Of a stretch of 64,000 bases of DNA, positions 8,501 through 17,088 are shown piece by piece. Under the pieces are notes generated by a model. It did not search any database. It was given only the letters and a program-made list of their open reading frames with translations, and was not told the DNA's origin. Origin of the DNA: Microbacterium schleiferi (lineage in GTDB: Bacteria; Actinomycetota; Actinomycetes; Actinomycetales; Microbacteriaceae); contig NZ_JAJGNI010000005.1 in assembly GCF_020781975.1 (NCBI RefSeq), positions 62,001 to 126,000 of the forward strand, in the 5' to 3' direction. Position 1 is the first letter of the stretch. Every line of letters begins with the position of its first letter. Position numbers and translations under genes: made by a program.

Positions 8501-10102
8501 CTACCGCATCGCGGTCAGCAGTCCTGCGGCATCCAGCTCGAACTCAGCGTCCAGCCTCAGCCGATCCAGGAATCCGCGGTCATGACTGACCACGATGATC
8601 GCCCCGCGGTAGGCGCCGAGCGCATCGATGAGTTGCTCCGTGGTCTGAAGGTCGAGGTTGTTGGTCGGTTCATCGAGCACGATCAGCTGAGGTGGCGGGT
8701 CGGTGAGGAGCACCTGCGCGAGCGCGACGCGAAAGCGCTCGCCGCCCGAGAGGGCTCCGACGGGCCGATCCACCATGGTGCCGCGTACGAGGAGCCGCGC
8801 GAGCCGGTTGCGAAGCTCAACTCGCGGAACGTGGGGGGCGACCCGTGTCACGTTCTCCATAACGGATGCAGCGTCGTCGAGGTTGTCGAGCCGTTGTGAG
8901 AGCTTGCCGATGCGGTGAACGTGCGCGACCGCCGCGGCCGTCCCGGGCGCCGCGGCCACGCCGGAAACGAGTCCCTCGAGCAGCGTGGTCTTGCCGACCC
9001 CGTTCTGTCCCGTAATCGCGATGCGCTCCGGTCCCTGGATGATGATCGTGCGCCCGTCGCTCCCCGTGAACTCGGCGATCCGCTTGCCTGGAGGGACGGC
9101 CGGGTCGGGAAGGTCGATGCTGAGGCGGTCGTCATCACGGATGCGTGACTCGGCCTCCTGCAACGAGCGCTGCGCCGACTGCATCCGATCATCGAGCAAC
9201 GAGCGCTGCTTTCCTTGGGTCTTTTCGGCAGAGTTGCGTCGGTCATTGACGACGGCGCCGATGTACTTGCGGTTGGCGGCATCCTTCTTCCCCTGCCGCT
9301 GGCTGTGCGCGATACGCTCGGCTGCGGCGATGCGCTGCCGCTTCTCGACGCGCACCGCGTGCTCCGCGGAGCGTACCGCGCGCTCGGCCGCCTCCTGGTC
9401 CCGCGAGACCTGCTCTCGGAACGCGGAGTACGGACCGCCGTACAGCGTCAGCGAACCGGCCCGCAACTCAGCGGTGTGCTGCATCAGCTCGAGCAACTCG
9501 AGATCGTGACTGACGACGATCACCGGACCGCCCCATGCGCCGATGAGGTCGTGGACTCGCGTCCGTCCCTGGGCGTCGAGATTGTTCGTCGGCTCGTCAA
9601 GCAGCGCGATGTCGGCTCCACGCATCCGGATGCCGGCGAGCGCGGCGACTGTCGCTTCCCCGCCCGAGATCGTCGTGACGGGTCGGTTCAGGTCGTCGAT
9701 GTCGACGCCCGCAGCGCTCAGGGTGGCGATCGCTCGCTCTTCGATGTCCCAATCCGGGCCGATCGTGTCGAACAGGGCGGGGTCGATCGCTCCCCGTTCG
9801 ATCGCGGCTATCGCGTCCACGATCGAGCGGATGCCGAGAAGATCGACCAGCGTATGGCTAGGGTCGGCATCCCTCCGTTGCGGCAGATAGTCGACGACGC
9901 CAGCCGCCTGGACGGATCCCGACATCGGCCGGAGTTTCCCGGCGATCAGGCGCAGCAGCGTCGACTTGCCGACACCGTTGAGGCCGACCAGTCCCGTCGA
10001 GCCGGGTGGGAACGAACCCGACACGGCGTCGAGAACGCGGTGGCCGTCGGGCCAGCTGAATGTGAGGTCGTGCAGAACGACGGAAGGAATGGGGGCAGGC
10101 AT
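8501..10102 (-). CDS. ABC-F family ATPase (ribosome-associated)
   Basis: The 533-residue protein has two ABC ATPase domains and no membrane segments. Walker A motifs are GLNGVGKST (about residue 40) and GQNGVGKTT (about 360). Signatures are ISGGEATV and LSGGERFR, and both Walker B regions read LLDEPTNNLD or VLDEPTNNLD. A charged linker of about 80 residues lies between the domains, as in ABC-F proteins that act on the ribosomal E site. The family includes translation factors and antibiotic resistance proteins. A leader peptide and hairpin upstream favour an antibiotic-responsive resistance role, but this is inference. The start is preceded by CTGGAG. Confidence 0.9.
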   Translation of the reverse strand: MPAPIPSVVLHDLTFSWPDGHRVLDAVSGSFPPGSTGLVGLNGVGKSTLLRLIAGKLRPMSGSVQAAGVVDYLPQRRDADPSHTLVDLLGIRSIVDAIAAIERGAIDPALFDTIGPDWDIEERAIATLSAAGVDIDDLNRPVTTISGGEATVAALAGIRMRGADIALLDEPTNNLDAQGRTRVHDLIGAWGGPVIVVSHDLELLELMQHTAELRAGSLTLYGGPYSAFREQVSRDQEAAERAVRSAEHAVRVEKRQRIAAAERIAHSQRQGKKDAANRKYIGAVVNDRRNSAEKTQGKQRSLLDDRMQSAQRSLQEAESRIRDDDRLSIDLPDPAVPPGKRIAEFTGSDGRTIIIQGPERIAITGQNGVGKTTLLEGLVSGVAAAPGTAAAVAHVHRIGKLSQRLDNLDDAASVMENVTRVAPHVPRVELRNRLARLLVRGTMVDRPVGALSGGERFRVALAQVLLTDPPPQLIVLDEPTNNLDLQTTEQLIDALGAYRGAIIVVSHDRGFLDRLRLDAEFELDAAGLLTAMR

Positions 10103-10116
10103 GCGGAACTCCAGAA

Positions 10117-10156
10117 CGTGTCGGTTCCTGACGAAGTCAGGGGTGACGCTGACACG
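10117..10156 (-). promoter_or_regulatory. leader hairpin upstream of the ABC-F gene
   Basis: On the minus strand an inner stem CCTGAC/GTCAGG with a 3-nt loop sits inside an outer CGTGTC/GACACG stem. It lies between the leader peptide and the ABC-F start, where ribosome-dependent attenuators are found. Confidence 0.55.
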
Positions 10157-10183
10157 GGTCCGCAGAAAGGGAGGATGGTCCGG

Positions 10184-10216
10184 TCAGCAGGGGATGCTGA
10201 AGCCCGAACCTGTCAT
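10184..10216 (-). CDS. putative 10-residue leader peptide of the ABC-F gene
   Basis: An ATG-to-TGA frame encoding MTGSGFSIPC follows an AAGGAAG ribosome binding site by 4 nt. It lies between a SigA-like promoter and a two-part hairpin in front of the ABC-F gene. Drug-stalled leader peptides of this size control erm, msr and related genes, and by analogy this one could sense ribosome inhibitors. Conservation in relatives has not been tested. Confidence 0.5.
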   Translation of the reverse strand: MTGSGFSIPC

Positions 10217-10276
10217 GTCTCTTCCTTGCCGTTCACTCCCTCTCACGAGCAGCGGATGCCGCAGGAGTGCGACCTC

Positions 10277-10304
10277 AGTATGCCACTGCCGCCGCTGTAC
10301 GCAA
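10277..10304 (-). promoter_or_regulatory. promoter of the ABC-F leader transcript
   Basis: On the minus strand TTGCGT (10299-10304) and CATACT (10277-10282) are 16 bp apart. They lie about 60 nt before the leader peptide, giving a leader of about 170 nt before the ABC-F start. Confidence 0.55.
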
Positions 10305-10321
10305 ACGCGCCCGCGCGTTCC

Positions 10322-11278
10322 CTAGTGGGACAGGTGCTTCGCGAGGAACTCACGGCACCGTTCGAAGGCGACGTCACCCTCGGGATGGACACCCGGGAAA
10401 AAGTAGAAGCCGTGCGGCATCCCCGCGGGCCAGTAGCCGTCGGTGGGAGAGCCTGCCTTCTCAACCAGGGATGCGAACTCCCGCGCCGAATCGATGATGG
10501 GGTCGTGCGTGCCGGTCGCGAGAAAAAGCGGCGGGTATCCGGCCAGATCACCGTAGATCGGGCTTGCGAGGGGCTCGGTCCACGGCGTCGTCGGCAGATA
10601 GGCGCTGCGGATGAACGCGAAGAACGGGCTGTCGTGGACGATTCCGCGCGGCGCCTGCTCTTGGAACGAGGGCCACCTCTCCTGGGTGAAGTCCGCGAAC
10701 GCACCGAGCATGATGACCGCAGCGGGGGCAGGGGGATCGTGCGAGCGGGTGTAGAGCGGCAACGCAGCGGCGAAGTTCGAACCGGCCGAGTCGCCGGCGA
10801 CGGCGACGCGCGACGGATCGCCGCCGACTCGGCCCGCCTCCCGCACGAGCCACGCATAGACGTCGGCGACATCGTTCAGGGGCGTGGGGAAGGGATACTC
10901 CGGAGCCATCCGATAGTTCGTCGACACGACGACGACGGAGTTATCGCGCGCCAGACGCCGAGTGATGTAGGCGGTGTCGAAGTCTGAGCCCACCGTGAAC
11001 CCGCCGCCATGGGCATACAGGATGACGGGCAGCGCGGCATCCTGGTCAACGGCGTGCGGCCGGTAGACCTGAGCACTGACATATCCGTTGCGCACGGGGA
11101 GGTAGACCGTCGTCTCCTCCACGTCGGGGACCGTTTCCTCGGCCGAGGGTGGGATGAGCGCCGGATCGGGCTTGCGGATGCGGTCGGCACCGATGTAGCC
11201 CGTGCGCACCGGGAGGATCATCATGTCGCGGAGCGCAACGGGCTGGCGATTGTTCGCAATGACCCGGTATGACGGCAT
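10322..11278 (-). CDS. alpha/beta hydrolase (hormone-sensitive-lipase type esterase)
   Basis: The 318-residue product is predicted to be an ester hydrolase. The HGGG oxyanion motif is in YAHGGGF, the nucleophile elbow is GDSAG, the acid is in GTHDPIID and the histidine in MPHGF, in the order expected for the HSL family. The N-terminus looks shortened. In-frame codons continue upstream (DVTVVKEIDGLSY...) without a start, while a well-placed ATG with GGGAGG lies at 11370 in another frame. A single-base deletion near 11341 may have removed the original start, so the ATG used here could be internal. Confidence 0.82.
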   Translation of the reverse strand: MPSYRVIANNRQPVALRDMMILPVRTGYIGADRIRKPDPALIPPSAEETVPDVEETTVYLPVRNGYVSAQVYRPHAVDQDAALPVILYAHGGGFTVGSDFDTAYITRRLARDNSVVVVSTNYRMAPEYPFPTPLNDVADVYAWLVREAGRVGGDPSRVAVAGDSAGSNFAAALPLYTRSHDPPAPAAVIMLGAFADFTQERWPSFQEQAPRGIVHDSPFFAFIRSAYLPTTPWTEPLASPIYGDLAGYPPLFLATGTHDPIIDSAREFASLVEKAGSPTDGYWPAGMPHGFYFFPGVHPEGDVAFERCREFLAKHLSH

Positions 11279-11322
11279 CGCGGGATCGTCGGGGGAGATG
11301 TAGCTCAGCCCGTCGATCTCCT

Positions 11323-11370
11323 TTACGACAGTGACATCTTCGGCAGCGTGAGCAGTGCAGCGTCAATCAT
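11323..11370 (-). CDS. 15-codon frame with strong RBS, probable displaced esterase 5' end
   Basis: ATG at 11370 follows GGGAGG by 4 nt and encodes MIDAALLTLPKMSLS before TAA. If one G were restored after the CTGCC near 11342, the frame would read ...LTLPEDVTVVKEIDG and join the esterase frame. Either this is a small upstream ORF or it is the true esterase start separated by a frameshift or sequencing error. Confidence 0.4.
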   Translation of the reverse strand: MIDAALLTLPKMSLS

Positions 11371-11449
11371 GTGACCTCCCCGATCCGGGGCGATGCTAAC
11401 CGACCTGCGCGGCTGGGTCCATCCCCGCGTCTGGTCCGTCGTGTAGGTC

Positions 11450-12319
11450 TCAGCGCGTGCCCGCAGCCAGACGGATCTGCACGATGTTCTCGGTTTCGTC
11501 GATCTCGGCAACCTGCGGGTGCGCCTTGATGAACTCCGTGAAGCTGCGGAAGCCCAGGGCGCGCTCGCTGAAGCCGGGATCCAGGCGCGTTATCAGGCTC
11601 TTGACCACGTTCGCGTGCTGCCAGTCCGTGCCCTCGCGGTCGCCCTCCAGCCGCAACGCCCGCTCGAGAAGCTCAGCGCCCGGATCTGCGGACTTCTTGC
11701 GGCTGCGGCGCGTCTTGCCGGACGCCTTGTCTTCGGCATCCTTCGCCGGCTGGCGCTCGATGCCGGGGAGAGCGTCATAGGTGTCGAAGCGGTCACAGGC
11801 CGCAGCGAGGGAGCGGGCGCTGGAGCCTGCAACGCCGACTCCCACGACGAAGCGACCGAGGCGCTTGCAACGCTGCGCGAGCGGCACGTAATCCGAATCA
11901 CCCGCGACGATCACCACGTGCGAAAGGTCGGGCAGCCGAAACATGTCCTCGACGGCATCCACGGCGAGCCGAATGTCGGCACCGTTCTTCGCGTACGCAG
12001 CGGCCGGGAACAGCTGCACGAGATCGACCGCGCGAGCAACGAGCTGCGAGCGGTACTCGGCGTTGACCGGCGACGACCAGTCCGCGTATGCCCGCGTAAG
12101 CACGAGTGTGCCGAAGGATGCCGCGTAGTCGATGATCGCGCCGAGATCCACGGTGGCTGCTGCCAACCGCTCCGCGATCTCCGGTTCGGTCGGATCGGAT
12201 GCGATGCGCTGCCGGTCCCTGCCGTAGGCGTTGCGGCCATGTACGGTGTCGTACCAGGACATCACGATGTTGTCGAAGTCCAGATACACGGCTACGCGTG
12301 GGTCGGTTCTCTCAGCCAT
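11450..12319 (-). CDS. NYN-domain nuclease with C-terminal OST-HTH/LOTUS domain
   Basis: The 289-residue protein is a predicted PIN-like ribonuclease with an RNA-binding tail. The NYN domain (about residues 8-170) carries the acidic residues in YLDFDN, TRAYADW, GADIRLAVDA and GDSDYVPLAQRC. A basic linker KTRRSRKKS precedes an OST-HTH domain (about 215-289, ELLERALRLEGDREG...FTEFIKAHPQVAEI). The ATG is preceded by AGGAG with a 5-nt gap. Bacterial LabA/NYN-LOTUS proteins are thought to act on RNA; no target is known here. Confidence 0.88.
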   Translation of the reverse strand: MAERTDPRVAVYLDFDNIVMSWYDTVHGRNAYGRDRQRIASDPTEPEIAERLAAATVDLGAIIDYAASFGTLVLTRAYADWSSPVNAEYRSQLVARAVDLVQLFPAAAYAKNGADIRLAVDAVEDMFRLPDLSHVVIVAGDSDYVPLAQRCKRLGRFVVGVGVAGSSARSLAAACDRFDTYDALPGIERQPAKDAEDKASGKTRRSRKKSADPGAELLERALRLEGDREGTDWQHANVVKSLITRLDPGFSERALGFRSFTEFIKAHPQVAEIDETENIVQIRLAAGTR

Positions 12320-12464
12320 GCTCACTCCTCGTGGGTCCACGGGCGCCCGCCTGCTTCCCCCCGAGCCTAGTCTCGACATCCGTCGGCCCACACGGGTCGC
12401 GCTGTTCCGCAGATCGCGGAGGATCCGTAGGGTGCCAGCATCGGTGGTGGATCGGAGGACGCCC

Positions 12465-13058
12465 ATGTCGCCCGTGTCTCGCGGTTTCGGTGCTCGTCGG
12501 CGCGAAACGAACGACCGGTTGCCGCCGGGGCAGTACCTGACGACCGACTTCCCGGTGCTGTCGGCTGGCCCGACGCCGCGCATCGACACGAGTGCGTGGA
12601 GCTTTACTGTTCGTGACGAACGGGGTGGATCGCGGGCATGGACGTGGGATGAGTTCCGTGCGCTTCCGTTCGAAGACATCCACACCGACATCCACTGCGT
12701 GACGCGCTGGTCGAAGCTCGACACGACCTGGCGAGGCGTCTCGGTCGACACGCTCCTGGCGGGCGTCGAGACGGATGCCGAGGCGGCGATGGCGCACAGC
12801 TTCGGCGGGTACACGACGAACGTGCCGATGTTGGACCTGCTCGGCGGAAGAGCCTGGGTGGTGACGGAGTTCAACGGCGCACCGATCGACCCCGAACACG
12901 GTGGTCCCGCCCGGCTGCTGGTGCCGCACCTGTACTTTTGGAAGAGCGCCAAGTGGATCCGCGGTCTTTCGCTGCTGCGCCGCGACGAACCGGGCTTCTG
13001 GGAGCAGAACGGTTACAACATGCACGGCGATCCGTGGCGCGAGGAGCGGTATTGGTGA
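12465..13058 (+). CDS. sulfite oxidase-like molybdopterin oxidoreductase
   Basis: The 197-residue protein covers the molybdopterin-binding catalytic domain of the SUOX/YedY family. The molybdenum-ligating cysteine is in DIHCVTRWSKLD, followed by WRGVSVDTLL and a C-terminal YFWKSAKWIRGL...GYNMHGDPWREERYW block. It lacks a Tat signal and heme or dimerisation domains. The ATG has GGAGG 6 bp upstream. It overlaps the next gene (GTGA), which encodes a flavin reductase-like partner, so electrons probably pass between the two. The natural substrate is unknown. Confidence 0.9.
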   Translation: MSPVSRGFGARRRETNDRLPPGQYLTTDFPVLSAGPTPRIDTSAWSFTVRDERGGSRAWTWDEFRALPFEDIHTDIHCVTRWSKLDTTWRGVSVDTLLAGVETDAEAAMAHSFGGYTTNVPMLDLLGGRAWVVTEFNGAPIDPEHGGPARLLVPHLYFWKSAKWIRGLSLLRRDEPGFWEQNGYNMHGDPWREERYW

Positions 13059-13780
13059 CGGTTGGGGCCTGGCTTGCGGCATCCGTGCTGGAGGCCCGCC
13101 CCGCCGCTGTGGGTGCCCGCACTCTGGTGCTCGACGTTCCGGACTGGCCGGGGAACCTGCCAGGACAACACCTGGATCTTCGCCTGACCGCCGAGGACGG
13201 TTATCAGGCGGTGCGGTCGTACTCGATCGCGTCGTTCGGTTCCGGCACCGCCGTTGAGCTGGGCGTCGACGAGGTCGAGGACGGTGAGGTCTCTCCCTAC
13301 CTGGTCGAGGACGTGCGCGCCGGTGACCAGATGGAAGTGAAGGGACCGCTCGGTCAGTACTTCGTTTGGGACGCGACCGACCCGTCGCCGGTTCAGCTGA
13401 TCGCCGGCGGATCAGGAATCGTGCCGCTGATCGCCATGGTGCGCGCGCACGTGGCTGCAGACGCCTCGGCGTCGATGCGTCTCGTGTATTCGGTGAAGGA
13501 TGCCGACCGGGCGATGTACCGAGACGAACTGCTCGCGCTCGATGCGCCGCGGATCTCGGCAACCTGGGCGTACACGCGCGCGGCTCCCGACGATTGGTCT
13601 GGTACCGTCGGCCGGCTCAGCGCTTCTGCGCTCGCCGATGCGCTGCACCCGGCGTCCGTCGACCCGGTCAGCTTCGTTTGTGGGCCGACGCGGTTCGTCG
13701 AGTTCGTCGCCGGGGCGCTCGTCTCGTTGGGGTATCGAGCCGAGCGCATCCGCACGGAGCGGTTCGGAGGAGGATCATGA
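13055..13780 (+). CDS. ferredoxin-NADP+ reductase-like flavoprotein
   Basis: The 241-residue product has an N-terminal FAD-binding barrel (RSYSIAS, the flavin motif, near residue 55) and a C-terminal NAD(P)-binding domain (IAGGSGIVPLIAM near 115, FVCGPTRFVEFV near 210). No 2Fe-2S domain is present. It is coupled to the molybdopterin gene by a GTGA overlap and to the DUF6510 gene by ATGA. This suggests one complex in which NAD(P)H electrons reach the molybdenum centre. Confidence 0.9.
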   Translation: MTVGAWLAASVLEARPAAVGARTLVLDVPDWPGNLPGQHLDLRLTAEDGYQAVRSYSIASFGSGTAVELGVDEVEDGEVSPYLVEDVRAGDQMEVKGPLGQYFVWDATDPSPVQLIAGGSGIVPLIAMVRAHVAADASASMRLVYSVKDADRAMYRDELLALDAPRISATWAYTRAAPDDWSGTVGRLSASALADALHPASVDPVSFVCGPTRFVEFVAGALVSLGYRAERIRTERFGGGS

Positions 13781-14085
13781 CCGCCACCACACATCCGCTG
13801 CCCGATCTACCAGCAGCCACGCGGCCGAGCTTGGTCGATGGGAACGCCCTCGTCGGCATTCTCGAGGAGGCCTTTGGCGCTGCAGCCGAAACGCTCACGC
13901 TCACCTGCGGGGCATGCGCCGACGCTGTAGCGCTCGCCGAAGCGGCGGTCGAGCTGGCACCGACATCCGCGATCGTGCGGTCTCGCCGCTGCACGCACAC
14001 CACGCTCACCGTGCGCTGGAGTGCGCACGACCTCGTCATCGATGGCGCAAGCTGTCAGATGACGGTGCAGCGTGGCGCGCGCTGA
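13777..14085 (+). CDS. DUF6510 family protein
   Basis: The 102-residue protein contains CGACADA (a CxxC pair, residues about 47-50) and a later cysteine in RSRRCTHTT, a pattern compatible with a small metal-binding fold. It starts on an ATG with a GGAGGAGG ribosome binding site inside the 3' end of the reductase gene. Its tight coupling to the molybdopterin enzyme and flavoprotein suggests an accessory role. The family has no assigned function. Confidence 0.75.
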   Translation: MTATTHPLPDLPAATRPSLVDGNALVGILEEAFGAAAETLTLTCGACADAVALAEAAVELAPTSAIVRSRRCTHTTLTVRWSAHDLVIDGASCQMTVQRGAR

Positions 14086-14112
14086 ATCCATGGATCCTCC
14101 GCTCCCCGGCGG

Positions 14113-16140
14113 TTACGGAGCGCAGTCGTAGACGACGCCGGGTGCGTCGGCGACCGTCTCGCACGTTGCCTCGACCCACTCGCGGATCTGTGCCGAGGTC
14201 GTCGACGTTCCGCCTGAGGGAGTGCTCGCACCCTGTCCTGCCATGCCGGTGGCCAGCACGTACCGCAGGCTGCCGTCGGCGATGAGTGCCCGGAACTCGT
14301 CGAGCGTGGGGACTGCATCGTTGCCGTTGAAGCCACCGATCGGCAGCACCGATCCGCCATCGGTCGCGAGAATGATTCCTGCAGCGCTTTGAGCACCGAA
14401 GGACGCGACCAGGTAATCCGCGTCATCCTGGTTCTGCTGTAGCCAGGCGATCAGGTCGTTGGATGCCGCGCCGCCCCGGCTGGTTATGCTTCCGGCGGCG
14501 CCGTTGGTCGCTTGTCCGGATGCCGCACCTCCCTGTCGCGGCCCGAGCCCGGGGCTTTGTCCCGGAACGCTGTCAGCCTGACCCGGTGCCTTACCAGGGG
14601 CCGCTCCCGCCCCCTGTCCCGGACCGCCGCCGGGGACGCTTCCGAATCCGGGTGCTCCACCGCCCTGCCCGCCCGGCCCCATGCCGCCCATGTCTGAGAC
14701 GCCCCCGGCAACCGGATTGATATCGCTGGGATAGGCGATGGTCACCACCGACCAGACCGCAGGAGTGAGTACCAGCGCGATCGCCGCCACCGGCGCCGTG
14801 ATCCAGCGCGGTATCGCCCACCCGCTGCCATCGGTGCGCTTGTGCTCGGCGAACAGCAGCACGATTGCGAGCGCGCCGACCGCAGCCTGGATCACCGAGA
14901 CCACCGTGGAGTAGCCGGGATACTAGAGCGAGATCAGCACCGCGGTCACGCCGGCCACCACGATGAGCGAGACCTGTGGCCACAGGATGCCTCGACGCCG
15001 TGCAACCCCGAACGCGAGCCCGACAAGCAGCGCAACCGGCACGGCGAGCGCGGCGGTATAGAACTGGTGCATCCCGTCGACGGCCGAGAACATTGCCGCG
15101 AAGATCACGAGCCACGCCCCGAGGAACACGGTGACTGCGCGCGAGAAGCGCAGCATCCATAGCACCGACGCGGCAAGAAGTGCCGCCGGCAGGAGCCACG
15201 CGATCTGGCCGGCGAGCTGCTCGGTGAACAGCCGCACCGCGCTCGGGTCTCCGGAGAAGGGTGGGCTGAATGACAGGTACTCGGATGAGTCGGCGGTGGC
15301 CGAAAAGCGGCCAAGGCTGTTGTAGCCGAGCACCATCTCCCAGGGATTGTTGCTCAGTGTGCTGCCGATGTAGGGCCGCGAATCGGCGGGGATGAGCGAG
15401 ACGATCACGATCCACGTCAGCGACGCCGCAATGCTGATGGTCGCCGACGCGGCGAGGTGCCAGAGGCGCCGGATGACTGGCTGGGCGGTGATCAGATACG
15501 CGAGCGCGAGAGCGGGCCACACAGCCCATGCGACGAGCATGTACATCTGAAACGCGAGCCCGATGAACAGGCCCGCGGTGATGAGCCAGCCGAGGCTCCG
15601 CTGGGCGAGGGCACGCGCCGCAGCCCACGCGACCAGGGACAGACTCAGCACGAAGAAGGTTTCCGGCTGATTGGAGCGCGACACGGCGATGAGGATCGGT
15701 GTCGTCGCTGCCACCGCGCCGGCGATGAGCCCGGCCGTAGGCGAAACGAGGCGCCGACCTGTGGATGCCACGACGACAACCGTCGCCAGGGCGGCCAGCG
15801 CGTTCGGCAAGACGACCGTCCACGTGGAGTACCCGAACGCGGCGACGAAGAGCGCGGGAACCCAGAACGATCCCGGGATCTTGTCGAGAGTGACGGTTCC
15901 CGCTGGGTCGAAGGCGCCGAAGAAGAAGTTCGCCGGGCTCTGACTCATCGAGACCGCGATGGCTGCGTAGTACTGCGACTCGGATGCCGAATCGATCGCC
16001 CACACGGTGAGCGCGCCGGTTGCCAGGGCGAGGAGGGCGAGGCCGATGCGGAAGCCCCACGGGGACGGGCTCCGGTCGGTGAGAGGTCGCGTTGTGGAGA
16101 CGAGGGGCGCAGCGGGCAGCGGGTGAGCGTCGGTGACCAT
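14113..16140 (-). pseudogene. GT39/ArnT-like glycosyltransferase interrupted by an in-frame amber codon
   Basis: Read through, the frame encodes 675 residues. The N-terminal part is a multi-pass glycosyltransferase (DPAGTVTLDKIPGSFWVPAL carries the acidic active site). The C-terminal part is an extracellular Gly/Pro-rich linker followed by a domain with GIILATDGGSVLPIGGF. A TAG at 14923-14925 (VLISL stop YPGYST) splits it into 405 residues and a same-frame remainder whose next start is about 20 bases on. CAG to TAG would explain it by one transition. The first part has the catalytic region but lacks the last helices and the outer domain, so function is doubtful. Confidence 0.82.
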
Positions 16141-16281
16141 GACCCTGACGGTAGGAATCGTGGTGAGGCATGGTCTTTCGCAGTCCTATGAGGAACCTAT
16201 GGTTTCCGTCGTCGAGCCTTGCTGTGCGGTCGGGCAGGCGCATCGGCCCCCTGCTCTCCTGCCGCCTCGATAATGGAACCC

Positions 16282-17073
16282 ATGAGCGCGACGTTGCCGA
16301 CGGACATTGGTCGCGAGCTGGCAGCGCTTCGAGAGCGCGCCTATGGCCCGGATGCCGACATCGCGATGGATCCGGCGGCTACCGCCCGGCTCGCCGAGCT
16401 CGAGGCGCTTGTGCGCGAGGGTGAAACCTCGGCGGCCAGGCAATCCAAGACGGACGACACTGCTGACACGCCGCTGACGACGTCCGACGGCGGCGTGCTC
16501 TCAGGGGCAGACGGGGCCGGTGCATGCGATAGCCCCTCGCTGGGGACCGAGACTTCAGCCGAGGAGCCGCTGCTGCCGCCTCCGGCATCAGCGTGGTGGC
16601 GGCACCCGGGAGTGTTCGGTGCGGCCGGACTCGCGCTCGCGGTCGGGCTCGGACTCGGGCTTGCGCTACCTGCTGTCTGGACGGATCGACCCGACTTCAT
16701 TGCCGGCGTCGACCGCGACGCTCCGGTTGACCCGACCGAGGCGTGGATCCGTCAGGCGGAACGGGCTCTTGACGTGGACGCAGGCAACCTCCGGCAGTAC
16801 GAGCAGGTGCAAGGCGTGACGATGTGGACGGGCACGAACGCTGTCGGTGCACGGTGTCTCATTGTCGCGTGGGGGGAGCTGTGGGGGAACGGGAGTTGCA
16901 CGCCCGCACCCCTGGATCCTGTCGTCGACTTCCGCGTGAATCCCGACATCCCCATGCCGCTGGCAGCGCCCCTGGACGAGGGCGGCGTCGTGCGCTTTGT
17001 CGCTCGCGGCGACGTCGTCGAGATCTGGGTTCGCGAACCCACCGACACGGGAAGTGACCTCAGCGCGAGCTGA
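16282..17073 (+). CDS. single-pass membrane protein of unknown function
   Basis: The 263-residue protein has a cytoplasmic acidic N-terminal region of about 115 residues that includes a coiled-coil-like ALRERAYG...ARLAELEALVREGE stretch. One membrane helix (VFGAAGLALAVGLGLGLALP) follows, then an extracellular domain of about 130 residues with two cysteines (ARCLIV, GSCTP). GATAAT at 16269-16274 ends 7 nt before the ATG, supporting a leaderless transcript. The family is not recognised. Confidence 0.72.
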   Translation: MSATLPTDIGRELAALRERAYGPDADIAMDPAATARLAELEALVREGETSAARQSKTDDTADTPLTTSDGGVLSGADGAGACDSPSLGTETSAEEPLLPPPASAWWRHPGVFGAAGLALAVGLGLGLALPAVWTDRPDFIAGVDRDAPVDPTEAWIRQAERALDVDAGNLRQYEQVQGVTMWTGTNAVGARCLIVAWGELWGNGSCTPAPLDPVVDFRVNPDIPMPLAAPLDEGGVVRFVARGDVVEIWVREPTDTGSDLSAS

Positions 17074-17088
17074 TCGGGAGCGGGGGCC

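Noticed and set aside
9215..10987. A 590-codon plus-strand frame across the ABC-F and esterase genes
   Set aside because: It spans two real minus-strand genes and the leader between them, with no recognisable domain.
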